A stretch of 64,000 nucleotides of DNA from Bacillota bacterium (GTDB taxonomy: Bacteria > Bacillota > Clostridia > Christensenellales > UMGS416), in contig JAEYRH010000008.1 in assembly GCA_023435705.1 (NCBI GenBank), forward strand, positions 124,001-188,000, in the 5' to 3' direction. Below are positions 26,172 to 34,990 of the stretch, one piece after another. Numbering within the stretch: position 1 is the stretch's first letter; each line of letters opens with the position of its first letter. The notes below the pieces were generated by a model. That model saw nothing but the letters and a program-made list of their open reading frames with translations. It was not told the DNA's origin and did not search any database. Position numbers and translations under genes: made by a program.

Positions 26172-26645
26172 ATGCGGAAACCGATAAAACTCTTGATCGT
26201 GTTAATTGCATCTACTTTATTGTTCGCTGCATGTGTCAATCCAAGCGTTACAAACATCGATACAGATGAAGCAAAAACACTGATCCAAAATGTGAAAGAG
26301 CTCGATCCATCCATAGAAAAGGTAAAAATCATTTACTCCAGGCAGTCATATGCGCCAGAATTCATCAGTATTGATGTGTTTTGCCGCAATCAACCGGCTC
26401 AGAAGATTGTTGACTTGATTTTGGATCATACGAAGCAGTTCATTACCGTTGAGAACGTGAATAGAATGAAACTCCCATCATCAGTCGATGTGGATGTATT
26501 TCTACGCATCCATACTGACAATGAAAAAGACGAGCCATTCGTTCAATACTCAACAACTTACTATAAGTCCAATGATCATACTGATGACTCTCCCGAAAAT
26601 ATTGACGGCTTTCAAACGTGGGTGAAAGGCGAACAGCCAGATTGA
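26172..26645 (+). CDS. Small lipoprotein of unknown function
   Basis: A 157-residue protein with a lipoprotein signal: MRKPIKLLIVLIASTLLFAA then the lipobox Cys at residue 21 (LFAAC). The mature part has no domain I recognise. It has alternating hydrophobic positions suggesting a small alpha/beta fold (IEKVKIIYSRQSYAPEFISI; VDVDVFLRIHTDNEKDEPFV). The gene is clearly more A+T-rich than gapA before it. It sits between the true gapA 3' end and a decayed copy of that end, so it may have arrived by insertion and been left by the duplication. The SD is GGGAG. Confidence 0.75.
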   Translation: MRKPIKLLIVLIASTLLFAACVNPSVTNIDTDEAKTLIQNVKELDPSIEKVKIIYSRQSYAPEFISIDVFCRNQPAQKIVDLILDHTKQFITVENVNRMKLPSSVDVDVFLRIHTDNEKDEPFVQYSTTYYKSNDHTDDSPENIDGFQTWVKGEQPD

Positions 26646-26683
26646 GTGCAAATAAACTCACATGCTAAACTGTACGTTTGCAT

Positions 26684-26825
<142 letters not shown>

Positions 26826-26858
26826 TCATTATGAATAATGTCTTTTTCACATCACGTT

Positions 26859-27434
26859 CTACCCATTCAACATCTCCTCATAAACAAAACACTCAGTAAT
26901 ATGATCATTGACCATGCCGGTAGCTTGCATAAACGCATAGATAATGGTCGAACCAACAAACTGAAAGCCCCTCTTTTTCAAGTCTTTGCTGATCTTTTCG
27001 GAGAGCGGAGTGCTTGCGGGCAAGTCATTGTGTTTCTCCCAATGGCCTATAAGAGGCGCATCATTCACATATCCCCATATGAATTTGTCAAAGCTCCCAT
27101 ATTCTTCTGCAACTTTCAAGAATGCCCTGGCATTACTCACAGCTGCGTTAATCTTTAGGCGATTTCTAATGATATTCTTGTTTGCCATGAGCTCCTGGAT
27201 CTTCGCATCGCCATAAAGGGCTACTTTATTGGGATCAAACCCATCAAAAGCCTCTCTGAACGCATCTCTTTTATTCAGCACGGTGATCCAGGTAAGTCCT
27301 GCTTGCATACCTTCTAAAATAAGCATTTCAAACAGCTTGATATCATCATGAACAGGCCGGCCCCATTCTTTGTCATGATAGTCTCTGTTTATGGGGCTAT
27401 TTCCCGCCCAGGAGCATCTTGTTTTTTCATTCAT
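26859..27434 (-). CDS. tag: DNA-3-methyladenine glycosylase I
   Basis: A 191-residue base-excision repair enzyme that removes 3-methyladenine from alkylated DNA. Family signatures are seen: RCSWAGNSPINRDYHDKEWG at the N-terminus (zinc ligands Cys and His) and NDHITECF near the C-terminus (zinc ligands His and Cys), with GLTWITVLNKRDAFREAF between. The ATG at 27434 has AGAGGACAGG upstream and removes 13 unlikely leading residues. Length fits the family. Two inverted repeats lie 70-120 bp upstream. It is convergent with the gapA fragment, whose hairpin may serve both. Confidence 0.95.
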   Translation of the reverse strand: MNEKTRCSWAGNSPINRDYHDKEWGRPVHDDIKLFEMLILEGMQAGLTWITVLNKRDAFREAFDGFDPNKVALYGDAKIQELMANKNIIRNRLKINAAVSNARAFLKVAEEYGSFDKFIWGYVNDAPLIGHWEKHNDLPASTPLSEKISKDLKKRGFQFVGSTIIYAFMQATGMVNDHITECFVYEEMLNG

Positions 27435-27500
27435 AAAGCCTGTCCTCTCTTTTCTGTTTCCTGTGCAAAACATAAATTATTCCGATCATATCACAGTAAT

Positions 27501-27552
27501 CATGACCACTCATTGTCATGTTGCCGCACCTTTTCTCTACACCTAAGGTGTA
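27501..27552. promoter_or_regulatory. Two inverted repeats upstream of tag
   Basis: CATGAC (27501-27506) pairs with GTCATG (27515-27520), and TACACCTAAGGTGTA (27538-27552) is a perfect 15-bp palindrome. Both lie upstream of tag and could be operators; the binding protein is unknown. Confidence 0.4.
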
Positions 27553-27610
27553 TTTTAATATTAGTATTATCAGATATCATGTGGTGAATCAAATGGACAA
27601 CCCTATTACA

Positions 27611-27638
27611 CAAAACCGGCCAGGTTATCCCGGCCGGT
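27611..27638 (-). terminator. Terminator after the membrane-anchored small protein gene
   Basis: On the minus strand the arms ACCGGCC and GGCCGGT are followed by TTTTGTG. It lies 45 bp downstream of the gene ending at 27,683. Confidence 0.7.
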
Positions 27639-27682
27639 CTACAACTCTTCAAATTGCCTGGTCCATCATGAATCCATGATCC

Positions 27683-28069
27683 TCAGCGGGCTTCTTCTCC
27701 CCCATCCTTCACTTCCCAAATTTGATAATACCGCGAATATTGCCGGGCATCCACCTTGAGCTGCCCATCTTCACCCTGGAAGAGATACACATCATCCTCC
27801 AGCCTTTCCTGAAACTCCACAAGATAAGTGGCTTCAATATGAGCAAACAGCTCGCTGTGCAGGCCTGTCTTGGTCAAAAATGTGGCTGGCTCGTCCTTGA
27901 TCTGCGCATATGGCACATCTGCAGATTGGAGCTGCCACACCCCCCTCCACACCGGGACGGGGTTGCCCTCCTGAAAGATCGTGGTTTGATTGATCAGCAC
28001 CACAGCGACTGTCATCAGCACGGCCACAATAGCTATCATCACAAATGTGGATGTGCGCTTGCCTTTCAT
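27683..28069 (-). CDS. Single-pass membrane protein of unknown function
   Basis: A 128-residue protein. I use the ATG at 28069, preceded by AGGAG with six bases spacing. It starts with a short basic tail and one membrane helix (TFVMIAIVAVLMTVAVVLI), followed by about 95 outside residues with no recognised domain (VEFQERLEDDVYLFQGEDG). A TATAAT -10 lies upstream near 28,095-28,105. It is divergent from the GNAT gene. Function unknown. Confidence 0.65.
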   Translation of the reverse strand: MKGKRTSTFVMIAIVAVLMTVAVVLINQTTIFQEGNPVPVWRGVWQLQSADVPYAQIKDEPATFLTKTGLHSELFAHIEATYLVEFQERLEDDVYLFQGEDGQLKVDARQYSRYYQIWEVKDGGEEAR

Positions 28070-28166
28070 CGGCATCTCCTGATATATTCTGTGGATATTA
28101 TACCAAAACCCGGGGCATGTAAACAGATGCACATTTGCGGCAGAATTTCGGAAGGAGCAGGCTGAG

Positions 28167-28661
28167 ATGATCGAGCTGGGCAAAGCCATTCAAATCAAGC
28201 CCATTGACGAGGAAAACACCGGGGAAGTATTGGAGGTTTACCGCCAGTGCGAAGATTTCCTGGCGCTGGGGCCCACCCCCAAGGCATCAATGGAGATGGT
28301 GCTGGAGGACCTGCGGCACTCCGACGAGATGGGCAGCTTGTTCTGCGGCATCTTCGTGAATGGCGAACTGGCAGGGATTGTGGACTATGTGCCAAACCGG
28401 TATGAGGGAAGCAATGGAACGGCGTTCCTGAGCCTGCTGATGATCGCCAAACAGTGGCGCGGCGCAGGCTTGGGCGGCAGGGTGGTGGAAGCTGTGGAGC
28501 AGGAAATGCGGCGGTGCGGCGCGCACACCGTTCAGTCTGGAGTGCAGGCCAACAACCCCTCCGCCATCCGGTTCTGGCATAGGATGGGCTATCGGATCAC
28601 CGGTGGGCCGGACTTGATGCCAGACAGCACGGTTTGTTATTCGTTGGAGAAGAAGTTGTAA
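28167..28661 (+). CDS. GNAT family N-acetyltransferase
   Basis: A 164-residue acyl-CoA-dependent acetyltransferase. The acetyl-CoA binding motif A is WRGAGLGGRVVEAVEQEM near 100-117, preceded by the usual beta strand (FLSLLMIAKQ) and followed by the NNPSAIRFWHRMGY motif B region. The RBS GGAGC lies upstream. The substrate is not predictable. Confidence 0.9.
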   Translation: MIELGKAIQIKPIDEENTGEVLEVYRQCEDFLALGPTPKASMEMVLEDLRHSDEMGSLFCGIFVNGELAGIVDYVPNRYEGSNGTAFLSLLMIAKQWRGAGLGGRVVEAVEQEMRRCGAHTVQSGVQANNPSAIRFWHRMGYRITGGPDLMPDSTVCYSLEKKL

Positions 28662-28685
28662 GAATGGGCTAAGAGAATACAAAAG

Positions 28686-28752
28686 GCGGGCCGGGACGGA
28701 GCAAGAGAAGCGGGCCGGGTCGGAGCAAGAGAAGCGGGCCGGGTCGGAGCCC
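28686..28752 (+). repeat. 24-bp tandem repeat, 2.8 copies
   Basis: Units start at 28686, 28710 and 28734 and share GCGGGCCGGG(A/T)CGGAGC followed by AAGAGAA. The third is cut after 19 bp. The next 100 bp end in CCGGCCCCTACTGAGGGG (28835-28852), a phrase also found at 41,514. No gene is seen in 28,662-28,884. Confidence 0.85.
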
Positions 28753-28884
28753 AATGCGATCGCTGCGCGAATCGCAACGGCAATTGTCCGCACATTTGCT
28801 GCGCAAAAATGCTACACAATTGCCTGGGTAATACCCGGCCCCTACTGAGGGGATTCTGTTTGTGGCGAAAGGGATCCGTTTATT

Positions 28885-29310
28885 CTACTTTAACGCAAAA
28901 TGGTCGCTCTCGATCATTGGTTTCATGTCGCACAGGCAAAAAGGGTGCCCGGCGGGGTCAAACATCACTTTCCAATCTTCGGAGAACTGCTGCGCTGCGA
29001 GGGTTGCGCCGCAATGGATGGCATGCTGCACTGACTTTTCCAGATCGTTCACGGCGAAGTCCATATGCGCCATGGTCTGTTGCGCATCTGGCTCGTCCGG
29101 CCAGACAGGCGGAATAAAATCAGGATTCCGCTGAAACAACACGCAGGGATAGGCTCCCTGATTGGTGCCGGGCGCGTAGATGCAAGCAAAATCATCACCG
29201 AGAGGCATTGCCTCCCAATTGAGCAGTGCCGCGTAGAATTTCGCCAATTCATGGGGTTCTCTGCAATCCAGAGTGAAGGAATAGAGCTTGATTTTCAATG
29301 CATCGTCCAT
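28885..29310 (-). CDS. VOC (glyoxalase/bleomycin resistance) superfamily protein
   Basis: A 141-residue protein with the paired beta-alpha-beta-beta-beta modules of the vicinal oxygen chelate fold: IKLYSFTLDCREPHELAKFY at the start and a second half beginning MAHMDFAVNDLEKSVQHAI, with the closing FDPAGHPFCLCD. This is the glyoxalase-like group with many uncharacterised members. The RBS AGGAGGT is excellent. Substrate unknown. Confidence 0.88.
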   Translation of the reverse strand: MDDALKIKLYSFTLDCREPHELAKFYAALLNWEAMPLGDDFACIYAPGTNQGAYPCVLFQRNPDFIPPVWPDEPDAQQTMAHMDFAVNDLEKSVQHAIHCGATLAAQQFSEDWKVMFDPAGHPFCLCDMKPMIESDHFALK

Positions 29311-29452
29311 TCGGCGGGTACCTCCTGCTACTAAAGAATGGTCAGGCGAAACATAACTGCAGGCCGGGTTCCGTCCCGGCCCGCAATCTATTCATAATGA
29401 CGAACCTGCCAAGATGCTATGAGTGCCGGAGCTTTAAGTTCTTTGCATCACT

Positions 29453-31411
29453 CTAGCAACTACGGATCCACACAATCATTTCACCGGGCTGGCGGTTGCC
29501 CCATAGGCAGTAGGGCACGGCCTTGATTTGCTGCGGCGAGGCGCTCCGCTTTGCCACGCGGTAAAGGCCGCCCTGCCAGGGATCGTCGCGCAACGCCATG
29601 CCTTGCACGGTCAGGACGCCGCCCAGGATGGAGTCATCCCATTGGGCGGTGAGCTCCGCATCAGCAGGAAGTGAGATCGCCGCCAGGTCGCTTCCGCAAT
29701 CAGCCTCCTCCAGGCAGAACACCACCGGGCCCCGGCGGATCGCCACCTTGCCGGCATCGGCACGCACCAGCGGGTTGGCCTCAATCAGTTCCACCGGCAT
29801 ATCGAGGGTGAGCGTGACCGTGTCATCGTCACACCAGGTGCGGTGCAAGCGCACATAGCCGTCGGCATCGGCCACGGCTGGCTGCCCGGCGCCGTTCACC
29901 GCGACGGCCGCCTTGTGGCACCAGCCGGGGATGCGCAGCGCCAGCGAGAATTCCTTAGCTTCGGATAGGCTCACAGTGAAGCGGATCTGGCCATCCCACG
30001 GATAGTCGGACTGCTGGCTCAATTTCACGGAAACGCCGCCCACAGTGGCCTGCACATCGCTGCCGATGTATTGGTGCACAATCAGCTCATCGCCGGCCAC
30101 GGTGCAGATGTATTTGCCCAGCGAGGCCAGCAGCCTTGCCAGGTTGGGCGGGCAGCAGGCGCAGCCGAACCACTTCTGGCGCACGGCCTTCACATGCTTG
30201 CGGCCAGGGTTCTTCTCGCTGGCTTCCGGCCACACGTCCATCGGGTTCACATAGAAATAGTGCTTGCCGTCTTTGCTCATGGAGCCCACGATGAGGTTGA
30301 ACAGCGCCGTCTCGATTACGTCGGCATACTCCCGGCGGTTCTCCTGCTTCAGCATCTGCCAGGCGAAGAAGATCAGGCCCACCGAGGCGCAGGTTTCGAT
30401 GTAGACGGTGTCGTTGGGCAGGTCGTAATCGAAGGAGAAGGCCTCGCCGTGGTGCGTGGAGCCGATGCCGCCGATCACATAGAGCTGCTTATCCACGATG
30501 TTGCGCCACACCGCCCGGCAGGCCTTGAGCATCTCCTCATCGCCGGTCTTGATCGCCACATCGGCCATGCCGGTGAGCAGATAGACCTGGCGCACGGCGT
30601 GGCCTACGGCAGTGTCATGCTCGCGGACGGGCTTGTGGGCCTGGTTGTATTCCCGGTCAATGGCCGGGTCGCGGCCGATGTGGCCGGTCCAGTAAGATTT
30701 CTTACCCCGCTTTTCCCACTCGGCGGTGAAGTAGTAGGGATCGCCGCCGCGCATGTCCAGGAAGAACTGCGCGAGCTTCAGATAGCGCTGCTCGCCGGTG
30801 ACGTCATACAGCCGGGCCAACGCCAGCTCCACTTCCTCGTGGCCGTCATAGCCCTTGAGCTTGCCCTCTTCGGGCCCAAAGGTGCTGTCGATGTTGTCGG
30901 CAATGCGGCAGACAATGTCCAGCAGGTCGCGCCTGCCGGTGGCCTGGTGCCAGGCCACACCGGCCTCAATCAGGTGGCCGGCCACATAAAGCTCATGGCA
31001 CTCATACAGGTTGGTCCAGCGCTCGCCCTTGGCGGTGGTGGTGAAATAGGAGTTGAGATAGCCATCGGGCTGCTGGGCCGCACCCAGCAGCTGGATGGCC
31101 TCGAGGGCCGCTGCTTCCATCACAGGGTCCGGCCTGGTGTGCAGGCTGTAGGCCACCGCCTCCAGCCACTTGGCAATGTCAGAATCCTGAAACACCATGC
31201 CCTGGAATTGCCCCTGCTCCAGCCCTGCGGATTTCCGCAGGTTGGCCATGCAATAGCTGGGCTCGGCGTCGGTGATGCGGTCGTTCAGCGCCTCCCACTG
31301 ATAGGGCAGCACGACGTCACGCACCAACTGCTGATAGGGCTGCCAAAAGCGGTCACCGATGGACACCGCGTCCAACGGCAGCTCATGAAATTTTTGCAGG
31401 TTGTCACTCAT
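29453..31411 (-). CDS. GH127 beta-L-arabinofuranosidase
   Basis: A 652-residue glycoside hydrolase family 127 enzyme (HypBA1 type) that removes beta-linked L-arabinofuranose. Conserved catalytic-site elements are visible: YIETCASVG near residue 345 (Glu and Cys), and FGCACCPPNLARLL near 410-423, which supply the thiol cluster of the family. There is no signal peptide, so it acts in the cytoplasm on imported oligosaccharides. The start at 31411 follows AAGGAG and AAAGG, 24 bp after the GH51 stop. With GH51 it forms an arabinan or arabinoxylan side-chain degradation operon. Confidence 0.93.
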   Translation of the reverse strand: MSDNLQKFHELPLDAVSIGDRFWQPYQQLVRDVVLPYQWEALNDRITDAEPSYCMANLRKSAGLEQGQFQGMVFQDSDIAKWLEAVAYSLHTRPDPVMEAAALEAIQLLGAAQQPDGYLNSYFTTTAKGERWTNLYECHELYVAGHLIEAGVAWHQATGRRDLLDIVCRIADNIDSTFGPEEGKLKGYDGHEEVELALARLYDVTGEQRYLKLAQFFLDMRGGDPYYFTAEWEKRGKKSYWTGHIGRDPAIDREYNQAHKPVREHDTAVGHAVRQVYLLTGMADVAIKTGDEEMLKACRAVWRNIVDKQLYVIGGIGSTHHGEAFSFDYDLPNDTVYIETCASVGLIFFAWQMLKQENRREYADVIETALFNLIVGSMSKDGKHYFYVNPMDVWPEASEKNPGRKHVKAVRQKWFGCACCPPNLARLLASLGKYICTVAGDELIVHQYIGSDVQATVGGVSVKLSQQSDYPWDGQIRFTVSLSEAKEFSLALRIPGWCHKAAVAVNGAGQPAVADADGYVRLHRTWCDDDTVTLTLDMPVELIEANPLVRADAGKVAIRRGPVVFCLEEADCGSDLAAISLPADAELTAQWDDSILGGVLTVQGMALRDDPWQGGLYRVAKRSASPQQIKAVPYCLWGNRQPGEMIVWIRSC

Positions 31412-31435
31412 TAAAGCCTTTCTCCTTGCCGTCAA

Positions 31436-32911
31436 TCACTGGATTTTAATGGCCGCCACACTCATGGGCGGCAGCGTGGCGCGCACGGCGCCTCCGGCCA
31501 CGGTGACGGCCAGCGCCTGCGGGCGGACGGTTTCGGGGGCTTCAAAGGTGTTGCATGCGTCCATCGCAGCGCCGGTGAGCACGCGCCCGGCGGCGGTGGC
31601 GATCTGCAAGCCGGCAAAGGCACAGTCCAGCGCGGCGTCGCGGTGCGGGTCCAGGTTGCAGACGGTCAGCAGCACGGATCCATCCTCGGCCCTGGAGGCG
31701 GAGGCGTGCAGCTGCGGCAGGCTGCCTTCGCCGAAGCAATACTCGCCGGCATCCAACGTGACGGGCAGCAGCGTGGCGCCCTGGTGGCCTTTATACATCT
31801 CAAACACATGGTAAGTGGGTGTGAGCAGCATTTTGGCGCCCTCGGTCAGGATCACCGCCTGCAGCACGTTCACGACCTGGGCGACGTTGGCAATGCGCAC
31901 GCGGTCGGCGTGGTTGTTGAAGATGTTGAGGTGGATGCCGGCCACCAGTGCGTCGCGCACGGTGTTTTGCTGATAAAGGAAACCGGGGTTGGTGCCGGGC
32001 TCCACCTGGTGCCAGGTGCCCCATTCGTCCACAACCAGCGCCACACGCTTTTCCGGATCGTATTGATCCATGATGGCAGAATGCTTGGTGACCAGCTCCT
32101 CCATCCGCAGGGCGTTGCTCAGAATGGAATACCAGTGATCCTCCCCAAAGCCCGTAGCCGGCCCCTTGTTCATCCATTCATTGCTTGAGATCGTGTAGTT
32201 GTGCAGGCTCAGGCCATCCATTTTTCCGCCCGCCTCGCGCATCAGTACTTCCGTCCAGTTGTAATCGGCGCTGTTGGGGCCGCAGGCGATGCGGAAGAGC
32301 TTGTTGCCGCCGAAGTTGCGCAGATAGGTGTTGTAGCGGCGGTATTCGTCGGCGTAGTATTCGGCGCGCATGTTGCCGCCGCAGCCCCAGTTTTCATTGC
32401 CCACGCCAAAGTATTTGAGGCTCCAGGGCTCCTCACGACCATTTTTGCGGCGCAGGTCCGCCATCGGCGACACGCCGCTGAACGTCATATACTCCACCCA
32501 TTCCTGCATTTCCTGCACGGTGCCGCTGCCCAGGTTGCCGCTGATGTAGGGCTCGCAGCCCAGCTGGGCGCACAGGTCCAAAAACTCGTGGGTGCCGAAG
32601 CTGTTGTCCTCCACCACGCCGCCCCAATGGGTGTTGATCATGCGCTTGCGGGCTTCCTTGGGGCCGATGCCGTCTTTCCAGTGGTATTCGTCGGCAAAGC
32701 AGCCGCCGGGCCAGCGCAGCATGGGGATGCCCATCGTCTTCAGGGCCTCCACCACGTCGTTGCGGATGCCGCGGGTGTTGTCAATCGGGGAGCCCTCACC
32801 CACCCACAGGCCCTCATAGATGCAACGGCCAAGGTGCTCGGAGAAGTGGCCGTAAATGCACTTGTCGATCACGGCGCCGGGATTGTTTGCGGAAACGGTC
32901 AGCTTGGTCAT
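31436..32911 (-). CDS. GH51 alpha-L-arabinofuranosidase
   Basis: A 491-residue cytoplasmic enzyme that cleaves terminal alpha-L-arabinofuranose from arabinan or arabinoxylan fragments. The acid/base Glu lies in VGNENWG (about 173) and the nucleophile Glu in [10 protein letters not shown] (about 296). [20 protein letters not shown] and [14 protein letters not shown] are the family's N-terminal hallmarks. Length is typical. The ATG at 32911 has AGGAGG eight bases upstream. It is the first gene of the operon with GH127, under the promoter at 32,983-33,011. Confidence 0.96.
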   Translation of the reverse strand: MTKLTVSANNPGAVIDKCIYGHFSEHLGRCIYEGLWVGEGSPIDNTRGIRNDVVEALKTMGIPMLRWPGGCFADEYHWKDGIGPKEARKRMINTHWGGVVEDNSFGTHEFLDLCAQLGCEPYISGNLGSGTVQEMQEWVEYMTFSGVSPMADLRRKNGREEPWSLKYFGVGNENWGCGGNMRAEYYADEYRRYNTYLRNFGGNKLFRIACGPNSADYNWTEVLMREAGGKMDGLSLHNYTISSNEWMNKGPATGFGEDHWYSILSNALRMEELVTKHSAIMDQYDPEKRVALVVDEWGTWHQVEPGTNPGFLYQQNTVRDALVAGIHLNIFNNHADRVRIANVAQVVNVLQAVILTEGAKMLLTPTYHVFEMYKGHQGATLLPVTLDAGEYCFGEGSLPQLHASASRAEDGSVLLTVCNLDPHRDAALDCAFAGLQIATAAGRVLTGAAMDACNTFEAPETVRPQALAVTVAGGAVRATLPPMSVAAIKIQ

Positions 32912-33295
32912 GCGAATCCTCCTAAAATGTGTGTGGATGGGCTTCCGGGCCACTGGTGCGCGGCCCGGTTTGCCATAGAAACAGTATACCGATAAGGAAG
33001 GGGTGCAACAAGGTGTTTGGGAGATTTGGCGGGGAAATTGAACAAATCAAAAGATAAGAGTACGGGAGCGCAGATGAGGCGTGCAAAAATAAAAGCCGTA
33101 TTGTCAATCATCATACTATAGCACAAAAACAACCGACACAGCAGAGACCTTGAGAAAAAATGCTTCAAACCGCAGGGCAGTTCGCAGCAGTCGATACACA
33201 TCATGCAATTGCCTGATATCATCCATTCTCAGATTTGGCTCATGAAAGCGAACCAACTATACTGCACAGGAAATCAACAATTTTGAGGTGCATGT
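32912..33295. promoter_or_regulatory. Intergenic region with promoter of the arabinosidase operon
   Basis: No gene is evident. On the minus strand TTGTTG (33006-33011), a 17-bp spacer and TATACT (32983-32988) form a plausible sigma-A promoter 70 bp ahead of the GH51 start. I found no clear cre or AraR-like operator. The DNA from 33,020 to 33,290 is A+T-rich and featureless apart from GAGGTG, the RBS of the next gene. Confidence 0.55.
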
Positions 33296-33769
33296 ATGGT
33301 CATAAGAAGAGCCTTTTTGGAGGATGCGCAGCAGATCACAAGTATCAAAACAGAAACATTCCGAGATGAAAAAACCCGCTTTGCACCACCCCCCGACAAG
33401 AAGCCCTCCTGGTTTGACAATGAATGGTATGCCGACAATGAAGAAACCAAAAGGCTGATACAAGAATTCTACAGCTGCATCATTCTGGTTAATGAAGAGA
33501 TGATCGGCTGTTTTTGGCTGCATGATGTTGATGCAGAAACTGTTGAACTTGAAGATTTTTGCATCCGCCCTGCTTTTCAAGGCAGAGGATATGGTTCACT
33601 TGCTTTGCAGGAAATGGAAAAGCTATTCCCCAATAAGAAGAGATGGATCCTTGGAACACCCTTCTATAGCGTAAGAAACCATCACCTATACGAGAAGGCA
33701 GGCTATACAAAAGTAGGAGAAGCAGCGGAAGGAACAGTTTATCTATATGAAAAGATGACGAATCGCTAA
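33296..33769 (+). CDS. GNAT family N-acetyltransferase
   Basis: A 157-residue acetyltransferase. Motif A is CIRPAFQGRGYGSLALQEME near 92-111, with the acetyl-CoA pyrophosphate loop Q/R-x-x-G-x-G/A intact. HHLYEKAGYTKVGEA forms the C-terminal motif. It is more A+T-rich than its neighbours. Ribosome binding site GAGGTG. Substrate unknown. Confidence 0.9.
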   Translation: MVIRRAFLEDAQQITSIKTETFRDEKTRFAPPPDKKPSWFDNEWYADNEETKRLIQEFYSCIILVNEEMIGCFWLHDVDAETVELEDFCIRPAFQGRGYGSLALQEMEKLFPNKKRWILGTPFYSVRNHHLYEKAGYTKVGEAAEGTVYLYEKMTNR

Positions 33770-33857
33770 TTTCCCAAATGTTTATCAGTAAGACAAACTG
33801 CACGTTATGAGCGCTTTGACTCTCCCGGGAAGCCGTTAGTTGAATGAAAAAGTCATA

Positions 33858-33899
33858 TTGACAACCGCGCTACTGCGTGTTACTATATAGCAGTAGTAA
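33858..33899 (+). promoter_or_regulatory. Promoter and inverted-repeat operator of the PadR-ABC operon
   Basis: TTGACA (33858-33863), a 17-bp spacer and TACTAT (33881-33886). CTACTGC (33870-33876) pairs with GCAGTAG (33890-33896) around the -10, and a nested TTACTA/TAGTAA pair lies at 33880-33885 and 33894-33899. The layout mirrors the PadR promoter at 13,987 and suggests autorepression. Confidence 0.7.
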
Positions 33900-33935
33900 G
33901 CATTACAGAATATCCGTCACACAGAATAGCAGGGA

Positions 33936-34271
33936 GTGATTGTTCTGGAAAACTTAACCGAAATGCTCAAGGGCGTGCTGGAGGGCTGCGTGCTTGAAAT
34001 CATCAGCCGCAAAGAAACCTATGGTTATGAGATCACGCGGCGGCTAAACGCACTGGGATTTACTGATGTGGTGGATGGCACGGTGTATACGATCCTGGTC
34101 CGGCTGGAGAAAAGCAAGTTGGTGGAGATCATCAAAAAGCCCTCCGACATGGGGCCTCCCAGGAAGTTTTTCACGCTCAACGACGCCGGGCGGGAGGAGC
34201 TTCGGAAGTTCTGGGAGAAGTGGGAATTTTTAGCCTCCCGCATTCGCCAGCTTAAGGAGGAAGAGGAATGA
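33936..34271 (+). CDS. PadR-family transcriptional regulator (short form)
   Basis: A 111-residue winged-helix regulator of the short PadR subfamily: ENLTEMLKGVLEGCVLEIIS, YGYEITRRLNALGF, VDGTVYTILVRLEKSKLVEI, then a C-terminal helix. The start is uncertain. The GTG at 33936 overlaps the only SD (AGGGAG, 33931-33936). A CTG at 33945 has ideal spacing and gives the N-terminus usual for relatives (xENLTEMLKG). The stop overlaps the next start (ATGA). PadR followed by two DUF1048 genes and an ABC exporter is a recurring Firmicutes module induced by antimicrobial compounds. Confidence 0.92.
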   Translation: MIVLENLTEMLKGVLEGCVLEIISRKETYGYEITRRLNALGFTDVVDGTVYTILVRLEKSKLVEIIKKPSDMGPPRKFFTLNDAGREELRKFWEKWEFLASRIRQLKEEEE

Positions 34272-34615
34272 ACTTTTGGGATCAAGTCACGGGCAGTGAT
34301 ATGACCCGGGAGCTGAAGGCATACAAAGCACGCGCCAGACAGCTGCCATCGGACTATCAGACGGCATGGGAAGCGATCCAAACCAACCTGTGGCAGCACG
34401 CAGATTTCACAGGCCGAAACCTGATGCCAATTCTGGATGGCGTGCTTGGCTTGCTGGAGGAAAGTGCGGCAAACAGCCTGAGTGTGCAAGAAGTTTTGGG
34501 TGACGACATCGAGGGCTTCTGCTCCGCGCTAGCCGGCTCCGAAGGGGCAAAGTCTTTCCGCGACAAGTGGCGCGATCAACTCAACCGCAATGTTGCCAGA
34601 AGGTTGGGCAAGTAG
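34268..34615 (+). CDS. DUF1048 family protein 1
   Basis: A 115-residue helical cytoplasmic protein with the DUF1048 pattern: MTRELKAYKARARQLPSDYQ, then AWEAIQTNLWQHADF and VLGDDIEGFCSALAGSEGAK. It overlaps the PadR stop by 4 bp and is followed by a diverged paralogue. The molecular function of DUF1048 is not known; association with PadR and an ABC exporter suggests signalling or transporter control. Confidence 0.88.
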   Translation: MNFWDQVTGSDMTRELKAYKARARQLPSDYQTAWEAIQTNLWQHADFTGRNLMPILDGVLGLLEESAANSLSVQEVLGDDIEGFCSALAGSEGAKSFRDKWRDQLNRNVARRLGK

Positions 34616-34624
34616 GAGGATGCA

Positions 34625-34975
34625 ATGAAAATTCAGGAAATCATCGCAGGCAAGAAGGAGTGGCGGGCGCACCAGAAGCGCGTCAAGTCGCTCCCGCAGG
34701 ATTACCAGATTGTTTATGAAGAGATACAGAAATATCTGTTTAAAGTTGGCCCCGTCGAGCTGGCCGAAGGGACAGGGTTGCTTTCGGGGATTGTGGATCT
34801 CTTTGCAGAGGGCGCAGCCCTGGGCAAAGGCGTGCTCGAAGTGACGGGTTGCGACGTGGCTGCGTTTTGCGACGAGCTGATCAAAGGTTCAAAAACATAC
34901 GCCCACTTCTATCAGGAATCCGCAGGCCAGGAAGTCTACAAGGCCATCCAGAAGGATGCGGAGAAATCTAAGTAA
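34625..34975 (+). CDS. DUF1048 family protein 2
   Basis: A 116-residue paralogue of the preceding protein, with the same order of motifs (KEWRAHQKRVKSLPQDYQIV, VYEEIQKYLFKVG, VTGCDVAAFCDELIKGSKTY). Start after GGAGG, 9 bp from the previous stop. Two DUF1048 copies in tandem are common in this operon type and may form a heterodimer; that is inference. Confidence 0.88.
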   Translation: MKIQEIIAGKKEWRAHQKRVKSLPQDYQIVYEEIQKYLFKVGPVELAEGTGLLSGIVDLFAEGAALGKGVLEVTGCDVAAFCDELIKGSKTYAHFYQESAGQEVYKAIQKDAEKSK

Positions 34976-34990
34976 AGGAAAAGCATCAGA

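Noticed and set aside
28686..28752. Possible CRISPR repeats
   Set aside because: Units are directly adjacent with no unique spacers; it is a tandem repeat, with no cas genes in the window.
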